Below, piece after piece: positions 35,201 to 45,500 of a stretch of DNA of 64,000 nt. Made by a program: the position numbers and the translations under genes. This DNA is from Kineosporia corallincola (GTDB lineage Bacteria > Actinomycetota > Actinomycetes > Actinomycetales > Kineosporiaceae). Each line of letters begins with the position of its first letter. Position 1 is the first letter of the stretch. Location of the stretch: positions 35,350 through 99,349 of the forward strand of contig NZ_JAHBAY010000022.1 of assembly GCF_018499875.1 (NCBI RefSeq), read 5' to 3'. A model generated the notes under the pieces. It was not told where the DNA came from. It saw only the letters and a list, made by a program, of their open reading frames with translations, and searched no databases.

Positions 35201-37690
35201 GACCCGCCCGATCGTGTGCCAGATCGACCAGACGGCGGCCTCGGTGGCGCCGCCCATGCTGATCATCAGCAGCCGGGGCATCAGGGCGCGAGCGGCGTCG
35301 GGCAGGGTCACCGGGATCCAGTCCCCGCTGAGCAGGGCCACCCTCAGCCCGGAGGGCACCTGGTCCGGGGCGCTGCGCAGGTAGTCGACCAGCATCTGCA
35401 TCTGCCCGGGCACCGAGTTCCAGACCGAGATGCCGTACGTCACGGCGAGTTCCGCCCAGTGCGAGGGGTCTCCACGGCGCTGCGGATCGGGCAGCACCAG
35501 GGTGGCGCCGCGGCCCAGGGCCGCGAACACGTCGAAGACCGACAGGTCGAATCCCAGCCCGGCCAGCCCCAGCACGGCGTCGTCGGGGCCCAGCGAGATC
35601 CGGTCGGCCACGTCGTCGAGGGTGTTCAGCGCGGCCCGGTGGCTGATCATCACGCCTTTGGGGACGCCCGTGGAACCCGAGGTGTAGATCACGTAGGCCA
35701 GGTCGTCGGGATCCGCGGCCTGTTCCGAATCAGACGCTTCCGCAACGGATTCGCCGACCACGACGATCCGGCGAGCGCCCGCCCCGGACGGGTCGGCGTG
35801 GCCGGCCAGGGCCGGCGAGGTGACCACGGTGCGCACCCCGGCACTGTCCAGGACCACCGCGCGACGGGCGGCCGGCTGGCTGATCTCGACCGGCAGATAC
35901 GCGGCGCCGGCCAGCAGGACACCGAGCACGGCCACGATCTGCTCGGGGCTCTTGTCCAGGTAGACGGCGACCGGCGCACCGCCGGCGACTCCCTCCAGGG
36001 CGGCGGCGACGGCCCGGGCCCGGCCCAGCAGCTGGGCATAGGTGAGGGTCCCGCCGGGGCCGTCGAGCGCGACGGCGTCCGGGGTGCGGGCGGCCTGCGC
36101 GAGGAAGGCGTCGTGAAGAAGCCCTTCCGGCAACGGGCTTCGCGTGTCGTTCGCCTCGGTGCGGCGGGCTGCCTGGGCCGGGGGCAGGTCGTCGATGTGC
36201 CGGTCCCAGGCGGCGTCGTCCTCGGCGAGGGCGCTCACCAGGGCGGCGAAGGTCTCGAAGGCCTCGGCCGCCACCCCCGGCGCGAGCACGCCGTCGCGTG
36301 TGTCCCAGGACAACACGAGCCGGTCGTCGCGCCGCACGGCCTGACAGTCGATCCACACCTGCGGGGTGCGGGTGGACACGTAGCCGATCGAGCCGGTCGG
36401 GGCCGGGCCGGCGGGCAGGTCGAGGGTGCTGGTGAACACCACCGGCAGCAGCGGGCGGGTACCGGTCAGCCGGGCCAGCTCGGCAGCCACCTCGGTGCCG
36501 GGGAACAGGGCGTGGTCGAGGTCTTCCAGCAGTCGTGCGGAGATCTCCCGGGCGTGCTCGACCACCGCGCGGGGCCGGGTGAGGTCGACCTCCAGCAGTT
36601 CGATCGTGGTGAAGTCACCGACCAGCCGGTCGATGTCGTCGTGCAGCGGGAGCCGGCCGAAGGTGGGCACGGTGAGAGTGAACGCCCGGTGACGGCTCCA
36701 CCTGGCGATGGTCAGGGCATAGGCGGTCATCAGGACCGAGGAGAGCGCGAGATCACGGGCGCGGGAACGGCTCTCCAGGCCGGTCAGCAGCTCCGGGCCG
36801 AGAACGCGCTCGTGGCGCGTGAACCGGGTGGACGGCTCCTCACCTCCGGTCGCGAGCGGTAGTTCCGGTGCCCCGGGGAGGGTTTCGGCACGCTCGCGCC
36901 AGTAGGCGCGGTCACGCTGGTAGGTGGCGGTTGCGGTCAGCGCCCGGCGGGCGGTGACGTAGTCGCGGAAGGTCAGGGCCGCGGGCTCCTGTGCCGGGGT
37001 CGCGGTCAGCTGCGCGTCGAACTCGGCGAGCAGCTGCTGCACCCCGGCGTAGTCGGCGGCGAGCAGGTCGATGCCCAGATGCAGCACCGCCTCCTCGGGC
37101 CCGCGGGTGACGTGCAGGTCGATCAGGGGCCAGCGGTCCGGCGGAACGTCCCGGTTCTCCATCCGGGAGCGGGTTCTCAGTCGGCTCTCGGTGAAGGCGC
37201 CCGGCTGCCCGGCGCGCAGGTCGTCATAGCCGACCGGCAGCTCGGGCACCTCTTCCAGGACGTGCTGGGTGCCGTCCGGATGGATCAGGGTGCGCAGCGC
37301 ACCGTGCCGGCGCACCAGCACCGTCCAGGCGCGGCGCACCGCCTCCGGGTCGAGGTCGCCGTACCCGACCTCGACGTAGGCCTGGCAGGCCACACCGCCG
37401 TACTCGTAGGCGGCGCTGCGCCCGGTCAGGTAAGCGGCCTGCACCTCGGTGAGCGGGAACGGCCGGTGCCTGCTCTCCGGGTCGGGAACCACCCGGGGCA
37501 GCGTGTCACCGCCGCCGAGCCGGGCGACCAGGGCGGGCCGGTGCTGCTTCACCTGGTCCCGCAGCTCGCTCGTGAGAGCTCCGCGGGGAGCCCGGAACCT
37601 GAGTTCACCGCCGTCCACCCACACCCGGATGCCGACCGCACCGAGTTTCTCCAGAAGGTCGTCAAGTTCCAGACCTACGTCCAAATTCAC
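32231..37690 (-). CDS. NRPS: TubC docking-Cy-A(MT)-PCP-TE, terminal module
   Basis: An 1819-residue synthetase. An N-terminal TubC-type docking domain (about 1-60) is followed by a heterocyclisation domain (about 75-500, DxxxxD motif in GIDLLAADYAG). The adenylation domain (about 515-960 plus the NGKVDRA end near 1382) is interrupted by an inserted methyltransferase (about 1000-1330, VLEVGGGVAGTTT). A carrier domain follows (GGDSL, Ser about 1445), then a thioesterase (about 1520-1819). This layout matches PchF. The pocket residues (FDLSVFD, ISVWN, LLSGDW, EAAVWS) fit cysteine. The thioesterase nucleophile elbow is GYCLGG, Cys about 1598, in place of the usual Ser. The start GTG 37690 lies 109 bp from a strong Zur-like site. 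Confidence 0.93.
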   Translation of the reverse strand: MNLDVGLELDDLLEKLGAVGIRVWVDGGELRFRAPRGALTSELRDQVKQHRPALVARLGGGDTLPRVVPDPESRHRPFPLTEVQAAYLTGRSAAYEYGGVACQAYVEVGYGDLDPEAVRRAWTVLVRRHGALRTLIHPDGTQHVLEEVPELPVGYDDLRAGQPGAFTESRLRTRSRMENRDVPPDRWPLIDLHVTRGPEEAVLHLGIDLLAADYAGVQQLLAEFDAQLTATPAQEPAALTFRDYVTARRALTATATYQRDRAYWRERAETLPGAPELPLATGGEEPSTRFTRHERVLGPELLTGLESRSRARDLALSSVLMTAYALTIARWSRHRAFTLTVPTFGRLPLHDDIDRLVGDFTTIELLEVDLTRPRAVVEHAREISARLLEDLDHALFPGTEVAAELARLTGTRPLLPVVFTSTLDLPAGPAPTGSIGYVSTRTPQVWIDCQAVRRDDRLVLSWDTRDGVLAPGVAAEAFETFAALVSALAEDDAAWDRHIDDLPPAQAARRTEANDTRSPLPEGLLHDAFLAQAARTPDAVALDGPGGTLTYAQLLGRARAVAAALEGVAGGAPVAVYLDKSPEQIVAVLGVLLAGAAYLPVEISQPAARRAVVLDSAGVRTVVTSPALAGHADPSGAGARRIVVVGESVAEASDSEQAADPDDLAYVIYTSGSTGVPKGVMISHRAALNTLDDVADRISLGPDDAVLGLAGLGFDLSVFDVFAALGRGATLVLPDPQRRGDPSHWAELAVTYGISVWNSVPGQMQMLVDYLRSAPDQVPSGLRVALLSGDWIPVTLPDAARALMPRLLMISMGGATEAAVWSIWHTIGRVDPRRPSIPYGKPLANQTFHVLDDDLRPVPDWCPGELYIGGAGVALGYLGDAERTAERFITRDGERLYRTGDLGRYRPDGEIEFLGREDNQVKIRGYRIELAEVEAAVLTHPAVGAAAALVGAEASGARHIVGVVEPAILDPDLPDLWESERTAALGSAAAASRLAQDRVDPQAFAGFRAALADAALTAMAALVHERVASLVSGAEPEALVEALGAGEYAAPVVRRWLPALAAAGRLNAPAPAAGAVAAALTRLDQAARTIEHGSDLARIVTVCIENLGGLVDGSADVRELLFPGARPDLMLGAYRDNLAVAHLHDALGAALGEVAGRRQQPLRVLEVGGGVAGTTTRLVPALAAHRPDYLFTDPAAFFVAEAAERFPEHPWVRTARLDLREDPSAQGMTPNSVDVVVAGNHLHALPDVGAALGHLHTVLAPGGWLAVIEQTHDDDPALLVSTEFLEAAAGPAQDVRALDGRAFLSAGQWQDALTAAGFVVRGELPGAGEPLHPTGQRLILAQAKTGRAVVDPQDLARGTSDLLPAYMVPSRWLVVDRMPLTTNGKVDRAALATAVAAGSPGSGPAGTGGSPQGALERQLSALWAELLGVEQVGRDDDFFALGGDSLLVARLVALLRERVPGVVTAEWEVVLREMLRRPTVAALAAYLRGLSGTTGDDDSAAAPRRTHAVVPLHGDPQGPGPLTVLVHAGTGTVMPYRALITEIRRRSAGTGHVVGVEVPHLPDFLEADPEGLIEEVSARYVRELMPLARGPVHVVGYCLGGLIATEIARGLAEAGADVATFTAISSHSPRFRLDDDLLSEYSFSIMMGIDPQALGFPADELRVAAAADAALAAGNGVIGNGAFTRLDDDFADVRERFTELAATPRARRVERMCELVPATAGMYEPEYMDRLRETFRQSVFAITRYQPEPYAGDITFLRHSGAYPFPGSRDAVTQHWSELCLGHLTVVDVPGDHFTCMDVDHAGGLLDTLVQITGGAVLR

Positions 37691-37798
37691 TTTCAGGCAG
37701 TCCTTTCGGGCTTCACGAGATTGCCGAGCGCGCCGTTCCCCGATCCCCGGGAAGCAGCGCCCGGGGGTTGCGCCAGGGGCCTCACGCTGTCTACTAAT

Positions 37799-37813
37799 TG
37801 AGAATGATTTTCA
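37799..37813. promoter_or_regulatory. Zur-like operator between the two biosynthetic operons
   Basis: TGAGAATGATTTTCA is identical to the site at 24302-24316. It lies in the 181-bp gap between divergent NRPS (start 37690, leftward) and ligase (start 37872, rightward) genes, so one bound dimer could shut both operons. Confidence 0.82.
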
Positions 37814-37871
37814 CATTCAGGCAACGTCATGCAAGCACACCTGAGCACGATCGCGCCAGAGGGGCACGGCG

Positions 37872-39560
37872 ATGACGCAGACGATCGGGCAACCGGACCG
37901 GACCGCCTTGACTTTCGATCAGGCGTATGTAAAACATTGGCGAAACGTTACTTTCGGTGGTGAACTGCGCCGCTGGGCGCGCCGCTGGCCCGGCCGCACC
38001 GCCGTGGTCGATCCCGGCGCCCGCCTGACCTTTCACCAGCTCGACGCGCAGGCCGACCTGGTGGCAGCCGGATTCGCCCGGCTGGGCCTCGCCCGGGGCG
38101 ACCGGGTCGTCGTCCAGCTGCCCAACGGGGCCGACTTCGTGCTGGCCTGGTTCGGGTTGCAGCGGCTGGGAGCCGTTCCCGTGCACGCCATGCCGGCCCA
38201 CCGCCGTGACGAGATCACGCACCTGGCCGCCGCCTCCGGGGCCCGCGCGCTGGTGGTGGCCGACCGGCAGGGACGGTTCGACCTGCGCGCGATGGCCGAG
38301 GAGGTGTGTGCCGACCTGAGGACGAGAGGACTGACGGAGCCGATGGTCGTCGTCGTGGGCGAGCCCGGGCGGCACATCGGCTTCACCGATCTGCGGGCGG
38401 CCGGCCCACCGCCGCAACCGGTATCGCCGGCTCAGCCGGTGCCGGGGCATCGTCCCACCCTCCGGCTGGTACCGGTGGAGCGTGCCGACCCCGACGACCC
38501 GGCCGGCCCGGCCCCCGGCGACCTGGCCCTGCTGCTGATCTCCGGCGGCACGACCGGGCGCCCGAAGCTCATCCCGCGCAGCCACACCGACTACGACCTC
38601 AACGTCCGGCTCGGGGTCCGGGCCGCCGGGATGGACGAGAGCACGGTGTATCTCGCGGTGCTGCCGGCCGGATTCAACTTCACTCTCGCCTGCCCGGGGG
38701 TGCTGGGTGCCCTGTCGGTGGGCGGAACCGTGGTCATGGCACCGGATCCCAGTCCGGCGACCGCCTTCGACCTGATCGAGGCCGAGGGCGTGACGCACAC
38801 CGCGCTCACCCCCGCGCTGGTGCCGCACTGGCTGGACGAGGCCCGGTTCCGGCCGCAGGCCCTGGCCACCGTGCGGGTGGTGCAGGTGGGTGGTGCCCGG
38901 CTGCCCGACGAGACGGCCCGCACCGCCGGGCCCGCACTCGGCGCGACGATCCAGCAGGTCTACGGCATGGCCGAGGGCCTCGTCTGCTACACCGCACTCG
39001 ACGACCCGATCGAGCTGGTGACCACCACCCAGGGGCGTCCCGGCTGCCCGGACGACGAGCTGCTCGTCGTGCGCCCGGGCACCACCGAACCCGCCCAGCA
39101 GGGCGAGCTGCTCGTCCGGGGCCCCTACACGCTGCGCGCCTACTACAACGGCCCGCAACCGGACTCCTCGTTCACCGCGGACGGCTTCTACCGCACCGGT
39201 GACGAGGTGCGCCGGCTGCCCGGCGGGCACGTGGTGGTCGTCGGGCGGGTGAAGGACCAGATCAACCGCGGCGGGGAGAAGTACGCCGCCGTCGAGGTGG
39301 AGGAGCACCTGCTCCAGCTTCCGGGAGTCGGCGCCGCCGCGATCGTCGCCGTACCGGACCCGGACTGGGGTGACGCCGCGGTGGCCGTGCTGGTGCACGA
39401 CGGCCCGGCACCGACCGTCCGGGCCCTGGCGGCGTATCTGCGCGGACGCGGCCTGGCCGCCTACAAGGCCCCCCAGCGTGTTCACCTCCTGCCCCGGATG
39501 CCCCTGACCGCCGTCGGCAAGGTCGACAAACAGGCGCTCCGGGCACTGCTCACCCCCTGA
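37872..39560 (+). CDS. salicyl-AMP ligase (YbtE/PchD/MbtA type)
   Basis: The 562-residue stand-alone adenylation enzyme has SGGTTGRPKLIPRSH (ATP-binding motif in the form typical of 2,3-dihydroxybenzoate/salicylate ligases), YGMAEGLVCYT, the YRTGD core motif, VKDQINRGGEKYAA and the C-terminal catalytic lysine in VGKVDKQAL. It activates an aryl acid as the AMP ester and loads it on the aryl carrier domain that begins the next gene, 19 bp downstream. Salicylate is the likely substrate because a salicylate synthase is present and no dihydroxybenzoate genes are. Confidence 0.93.
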   Translation: MTQTIGQPDRTALTFDQAYVKHWRNVTFGGELRRWARRWPGRTAVVDPGARLTFHQLDAQADLVAAGFARLGLARGDRVVVQLPNGADFVLAWFGLQRLGAVPVHAMPAHRRDEITHLAAASGARALVVADRQGRFDLRAMAEEVCADLRTRGLTEPMVVVVGEPGRHIGFTDLRAAGPPPQPVSPAQPVPGHRPTLRLVPVERADPDDPAGPAPGDLALLLISGGTTGRPKLIPRSHTDYDLNVRLGVRAAGMDESTVYLAVLPAGFNFTLACPGVLGALSVGGTVVMAPDPSPATAFDLIEAEGVTHTALTPALVPHWLDEARFRPQALATVRVVQVGGARLPDETARTAGPALGATIQQVYGMAEGLVCYTALDDPIELVTTTQGRPGCPDDELLVVRPGTTEPAQQGELLVRGPYTLRAYYNGPQPDSSFTADGFYRTGDEVRRLPGGHVVVVGRVKDQINRGGEKYAAVEVEEHLLQLPGVGAAAIVAVPDPDWGDAAVAVLVHDGPAPTVRALAAYLRGRGLAAYKAPQRVHLLPRMPLTAVGKVDKQALRALLTP

Positions 39561-39579
39561 ATCCCCGGAAGGGAAACCC

Positions 39580-42500
39580 GTGACCCGCACCCCCGACCCG
39601 ATCGCCGACCTGGCCGACGCCCTCGACCTCGATCCGGACGAGATCCACGACGACACCGACCTGTTCGAACTCGGCCTGGACTCCCTGACGGTGATCCGCC
39701 TGGCCGGCCGATGGCGCCGGTCCGGTTACCAGGTCGGCTTCGCCGACCTCGTGGAGAACCCGACGCCGGCCGGCTGGCGCGCGGCGCTGTCCGGCACCGC
39801 CACCGGTACTGCCCCGGCGCACGAATCCGCAACGGTGGACGACGAGACCCCGTTCGATCTAGCCACCCTCCAGCACGCCTACTGGGTCGGGCGCCAGGAC
39901 GGCCAGCCCTTCGGCGGCGTCGCGGCCCACTTCTACGTCGAGCTGGACGGGCAGGACGTGGAACCGGACCGGCTGCGCGACGCCCTGCGCCGGATCACCG
40001 CCCGGCACAAGATGCTACGGATGCGGATGACCCCGCAGGGACAGCAGTGGACGGCACCCGCCTCGTCCGCCGCCCACGCCGACATCACCGTGCACGACCT
40101 GCGCCGGCTGGACGACGACGCCCGCACGCAGGCCCTGGAGACGGCCCGCGAGCAGCTGACCCACCGGCGCATGGACGTCGACGCCGGGCAGGTGCTCGAC
40201 CTGCGGCTCAGCCTGCTGCCCGGCGGCGCCACCCGGCTGCACGTGGACCTGGACATGATCGCCGCCGATGCCCTGAGCCTGCGCGTGCTGGTAGCTGATC
40301 TGGCCCACGCGTACCAGGACCCGACCTGGACCGCGCCCGAACCGGAATCCTCTTACCAGCAGTACCTTTCGGCCCTGGCCCAGGTCGGGTCCGTCGAGCG
40401 GGAACGGGACCGGGACTGGTGGTCCGCCCGGGCCGCCGACCTGCCCGGCGCCCCCGGCCTGCCGCTGCTGCCCGACGCCGGGACCCCTGCCCTCGCGGCC
40501 CGCAGCGTCCGCCTCCACCACTGGGCCGACCCACAGACCACCGCCCAGCTGGGCCGGGCCGCCGCGACCAACGGGGTGACCCTGGCCGCCGCGCTGGCCA
40601 CCGCCTTCGCCGAGAGCATCGGGGCCTGGTGCGAGAACCCCGAATTCCTGCTCAATCTGCCGCTGTTCGCCCGGCAGCCGATCGTGCCCCAGGTGGACGA
40701 CCTGCTCGGTGACTTCTCCTCCTCCGTTTTGCTGCCCGTCGACCTGAGTCACCCGGCCACCTTCGCCCAGCGCGCCACCCGCATCCGGGCCGACCTGCAC
40801 GCCGCCGTCGCGCACGGCTCCTACGGCGGGGTCGAGGTGCTGCGTGACCTGGCGCGCCTGCGCGGTGGCACCGTGCTGGCGCCGGTCGTATACACCAGCG
40901 CCGTCGGGCTGGGCGAGATCTACGGCCCGGCGGTGCGCGCCTGCTTCGGATCGCCGGTGTGGACCGTCTCGCAGGGTCCGCAGGTCTGGCTGGACGCCCA
41001 GGTCACCGAGCACGAGGGCGGGCTACTGCTGAACTGGGACGTACGCCTCGACGCCCTGCGGGAGGCCCCGGTCCGGGCCGCCTTCGACGCCTACCGCGCG
41101 CTGGTCACCGCGCTGGCCGAGGACCCCGGCGCCTGGCAGCGGCCCGGCACCCCGCCACCTCCCGCACCCCGGCCGGAGCTCGACGCGAGCGCCCGGCGTC
41201 ATCCCCCACGCCTGCTCCAGACCCCCTTCCTCGACCGGGCCCGCACCGCGCCCGATCACCCCGCCCTGATCTTCGGCGAGAGCACGCTGACCTACGGCGA
41301 ACTCGCCGGACGCGCCGGGCGCACCGCCCGTGAACTGACCCGGGCCGGGGCAGCGCCGGGCGACAGCGTGCTGATCACTCTGCCGAAGGGCCCTGACCAG
41401 GTGATCGCCGCACTCGGCGTGCTGCTGGCCGGCTGCACCTACGTACCGGTCGGCATCGACCAGCCGGCGACCCGCCGGGCCCGCATCCAGGCCGCCGCGG
41501 GCGCCCGTCTGGCCCTCACCACCGGGGACCTGATGGACGACGTGCGATCGGCCGGGGCCCACCCGCTCCTGGTGCCCGAGGGCTCGGAGGAGTTCGGCGT
41601 GCCGAGCGATCCCGCGGACATCGCCTACGTCCTGTTCACCTCCGGATCCACCGGTGAGCCGAAGGGCGTCGAGATCTCCCACGCCGCCGCCGCGAACACG
41701 ATCGACGCCCTCAACCAGCGCTTCGGCATCGGCCCGGACGACCGGGTGCTCACCGTGTCGGCGCTGGAGTTCGACCTGTCGGTCTACGACATGTTCGGTC
41801 TGCTCGCGGCCGGCGGCACCCTGGTGCTCCTGCCGCAGGAGCAGCGCGCCGACCCGCCCGCCTGGTACCGGTCCGTGCTGCGGCACGGGGTGAGCGTGTG
41901 GAACACCGTTCCCGCGGTCTTCGGGCTGCTGCTGGGCGCCGCCGAGGCAGCCGGCCAGACCGATCCGGCTGGGGCTGGTCTGCCGCTGCGCACCGTGCTG
42001 CTGGGCGGCGACCGGGTGACCGGCGACCTGCCCGGGCGCCTGCACGCCCTGGCCCCGCACGCCCGGTTCGCCGCACTCGGCGGGATGACCGAGGCAGCCA
42101 TCCACTCAACCGTTTTCGAGGTGGGCCCCGGCGAGAGCGGCGATCCGGCCGATCCGGGCCTGCCGTGGGGCGTCCCCCTGGACGGTGTCGCCTGCCGCGT
42201 GGTCGACGCGGCCGGCCACGACCGGCCCGACGACGTGATCGGCGAGCTGTGGATGGGCGGCGCCGGACTGGCCCGCGGCTACCGGGGCGATCCGGAGCGT
42301 ACGTCCGGGCGGTTCGTCCACGAGGCCGGCCGGCGCTGGTACCGCACCGGAGACCTGGCCGTGGTCCGGCCCGGCGGCCTGCTGGAGTTCGCCGGGCGGG
42401 CCGACCACCAGGTCAAGGTGAACGGCCACCGGATCGAACCGGGCGAGATCGAAGCCGTCCTCAGCGCGCACCCCGGCGTGAGTGCCGCCTCGGTGCAGGC

Positions 42501-45500
42501 GATCAGCACCGGCGCAGGCACCCACCTGGCGGCTCTGGTCGTCACCGGCGCTCCCCACTCCGCGCTGCACGACTGGCTCGCCGGGCACCTGCCGCCGCAC
42601 ATGCGGTGCGCCTGGTTCGCCGGCGCCGAGGCCCTGCCGCTGAGCCGCAACGGCAAGATCGACCGCGCCGCCGTGCAACGGCTCCTGCTGGCGAGCACAC
42701 CGCACAGCACCACCGGCCGCACCGGCGAGGCCCCCAGCAGCGAGCTGGAACGGTCCGTGGCCCGCGCCTGGCAGGACCTGCTCGGGACCGGCCCGGTCAC
42801 CCGGGACGACGACTTCTTCGCGCTCGGCGGCGACTCGCTGCTGGCCACCCGCCTGCTGGTGACGCTCGACCAGCTCGGCGTGCAGGGTGCGAGCCTGGGC
42901 GCCGTCTTCTCCCGCCCACGACTGGCCGACCTGTGCACCGGCCTGGTTCTCGGTGCGGGACAGGCCGATCCGCCCGCCGACGGGCTCGAGGAGGTGGCCG
43001 GAGGCGGGCCGGCACACCGGCACGACCCGTTCCCGCTCACCGACGTGCAGCGGGCCTACCTGATCGGCCGGGACCCGGACCTGCCGCTCGGCGGCGTCGG
43101 CACCTGGCAGTACAACGAGTTCGACGGCGAGGACGTGGACCTGGATCGGCTCCAGCGGGCCTGGGACGCCGTGCAGGCCCGGCACGACATGCTGCGTGCC
43201 GTCATTGAAGACGGCGCGCAACGGGTTCCGGAGAAACCGGAGCCGGTGAGGATCGTCGTGCAGGACGTCACCGGTGATCCCGAGGCCGCACTGAGCGGCC
43301 TGCGCCGGCGTCTCTCGCACCGGATGGTAGACCTGGCCCGCGGCCCCCTGGTAGAGATCGGGGCGGTGCGCTACCGCCGCGACGGGCAGGTCCGCACCCG
43401 GCTGGGCATCGGCTACGACTACATCGTGCTCGACGCCCTGTCCATCATGCGGGTGCTCACCGAGCTGGACACCCGATACACCGATCCGGAGGCCGACCTC
43501 GGCCCGGTGGGACCCTTGTTCCGCGACTACGTGCTGGCTCACGAGGGCCACCAGCCCGACCCCGGGCACCTGGCGCACTGGGAACGCCGGCTGGCCGAGC
43601 TTCCCCCCGGCCCGGAGCTGCCGCTGACCCGTTCCCCCGAAACGGTTTCCGGCGCGTCCTTCGAGCGACGCCAGCATCTGCTGGCCCCGGAGCTCTGGCA
43701 GGGATTGCAGGAAAGGGCCCGCCGGTACCGGGTCACGGTGCCCTCGGTCCTGCTCGCCGCCTACGGCGAGGTGCTGGCCCGGTGGAGCGGTTCCGACGGC
43801 GTGACGGTCACCCTGACCCGGTTCGACCGGCGGCCGGTGCATCCCCGGATCGACCTCGCGGTGGGCGATTTCACCACGCTCGCCCCGGCCGGGTACCGGC
43901 GGCCGGCCGGCACCGGGTTCGCCGAGGCGGTGCGCGCGGTGCACCGGCGCACCGGCGAGGACCTGGACCACAGCGACGTGCCGGCCTCCTGGCTGCTGCG
44001 CCGTCTGGCCTCGGCCGGGGGTGAGGGGCGGCCCGTGCCGGTCGTCTTCACCAGCGCGGTCGGTGTGGCCGGCGACGTCACGATGGACCGCTCCCCCGGT
44101 TTCCCCCAGCCGGTCTGGGGTCTGTCCCAGTCACCTCAGGTCTGCCTGGACAACCAGGTACTGCCGGCCCACGGTGGCCTTCAGGTCACCTGGGACGCCG
44201 CGGCCGGGCTGCTGCGTGAGAGTGTGCTCGACGACATGTTCGAGGCCTACCTGACTCTGCTGACCGCTCTGGCCCGGCCGGACGGGGACGACACCCTGCC
44301 CGACCTCCTTCCCCCCTCGCAACGTTCCGTCCGGCAGCAGGTTTCGGCAACCGGGGACGGCGGTGAACCCGTGACCCTCCTGGCCCCCGTCCTGGAGCGG
44401 ATCGCCGCGGCCCCGGAGCGTCCGGCCCTGATCGACCGGGACGGGACGGTGACCACGTACGGCGCCCTGGGCGAGGACGTGAGGCGCTGGACGGGTCTGC
44501 TGGCCGCCCACGGTGTCCGGCCCGGTGACCTGGTCGCGATCACCCTGCCGAAGGGACCGGTCCAGGTGACGGCGGCGCTGGGGGTGCTGGCAGCCGGCGC
44601 CGCCTACGTCCCGGTCGGGGTCACCACGCCGCCGGCCCGGCGCAGCGCCCTGTACCGGCTGGCCGGTGTGCGGCACGTGATCACGGACGAGAGCATCTCG
44701 GGGTCAGACGGTTTCGCCGTCCTGGATCCTTCGGCCCTGGCCGGTGCGGTGCCGGCCGACCCGGTTCCGGCGTCCCCCGGAGACCTGGCCTACGTCATCT
44801 TCACCTCCGGCTCCACCGGGGCGCCGAAGGGTGTGGAGACCACTCATGACGCCGCCGCCAACACCTGCCGCGACATCGTCACCCGATACCGGATCGGGCC
44901 GGAGGACCGGGTGCTGGCCCTGTCGTCCCTGGAGTTCGACCTGTCGGTGTTCGACGTCTTCGGGACGCTGGGGGCCGGCGGCACGGTGGTGCTGCCCGGG
45001 GAGGGCGAGCGCCGGGACCCGGCCGGATGGCTGGAACAGGTTGATCGGCAGCGGGTCACGGTGTGGAACACGGTGCCCGCCCTGCTGGACCTGCTGATCA
45101 CGGAGGCGGGCGACAGCGGGCGGGCGGATTCGCTGCGCCTGGCTCTGGTCTCCGGTGACTGGGTGGGCCTGGACCTGGCCGCACGGCTGCGCCGGATCAC
45201 CGCCGGCCGGTCCGGCAGCCCGGCCCGGCTGGTCGCCCTGGGTGGCGCCACCGAGGCGGCGATCTGGTCGAACGCGTTCGAGGTGGGTGAGGTTCCGGAG
45301 CACTGGACGTCGATCCCGTACGGTTTCGCCCTCAGCGGGCAGCGGTACCGGGTGGTGGGCCCGAGCGGGCACGACGCCCCCGACGGCGTTCCCGGCGAAC
45401 TGTGGATCGGCGGCCGGGGCGTGGCCCGCGGCTACCGGGGCGAACCGGAGCGCACGGCCGAGCGTTTCGTGCTGCACGAGGGTGAACGCTGGTACCGCAC

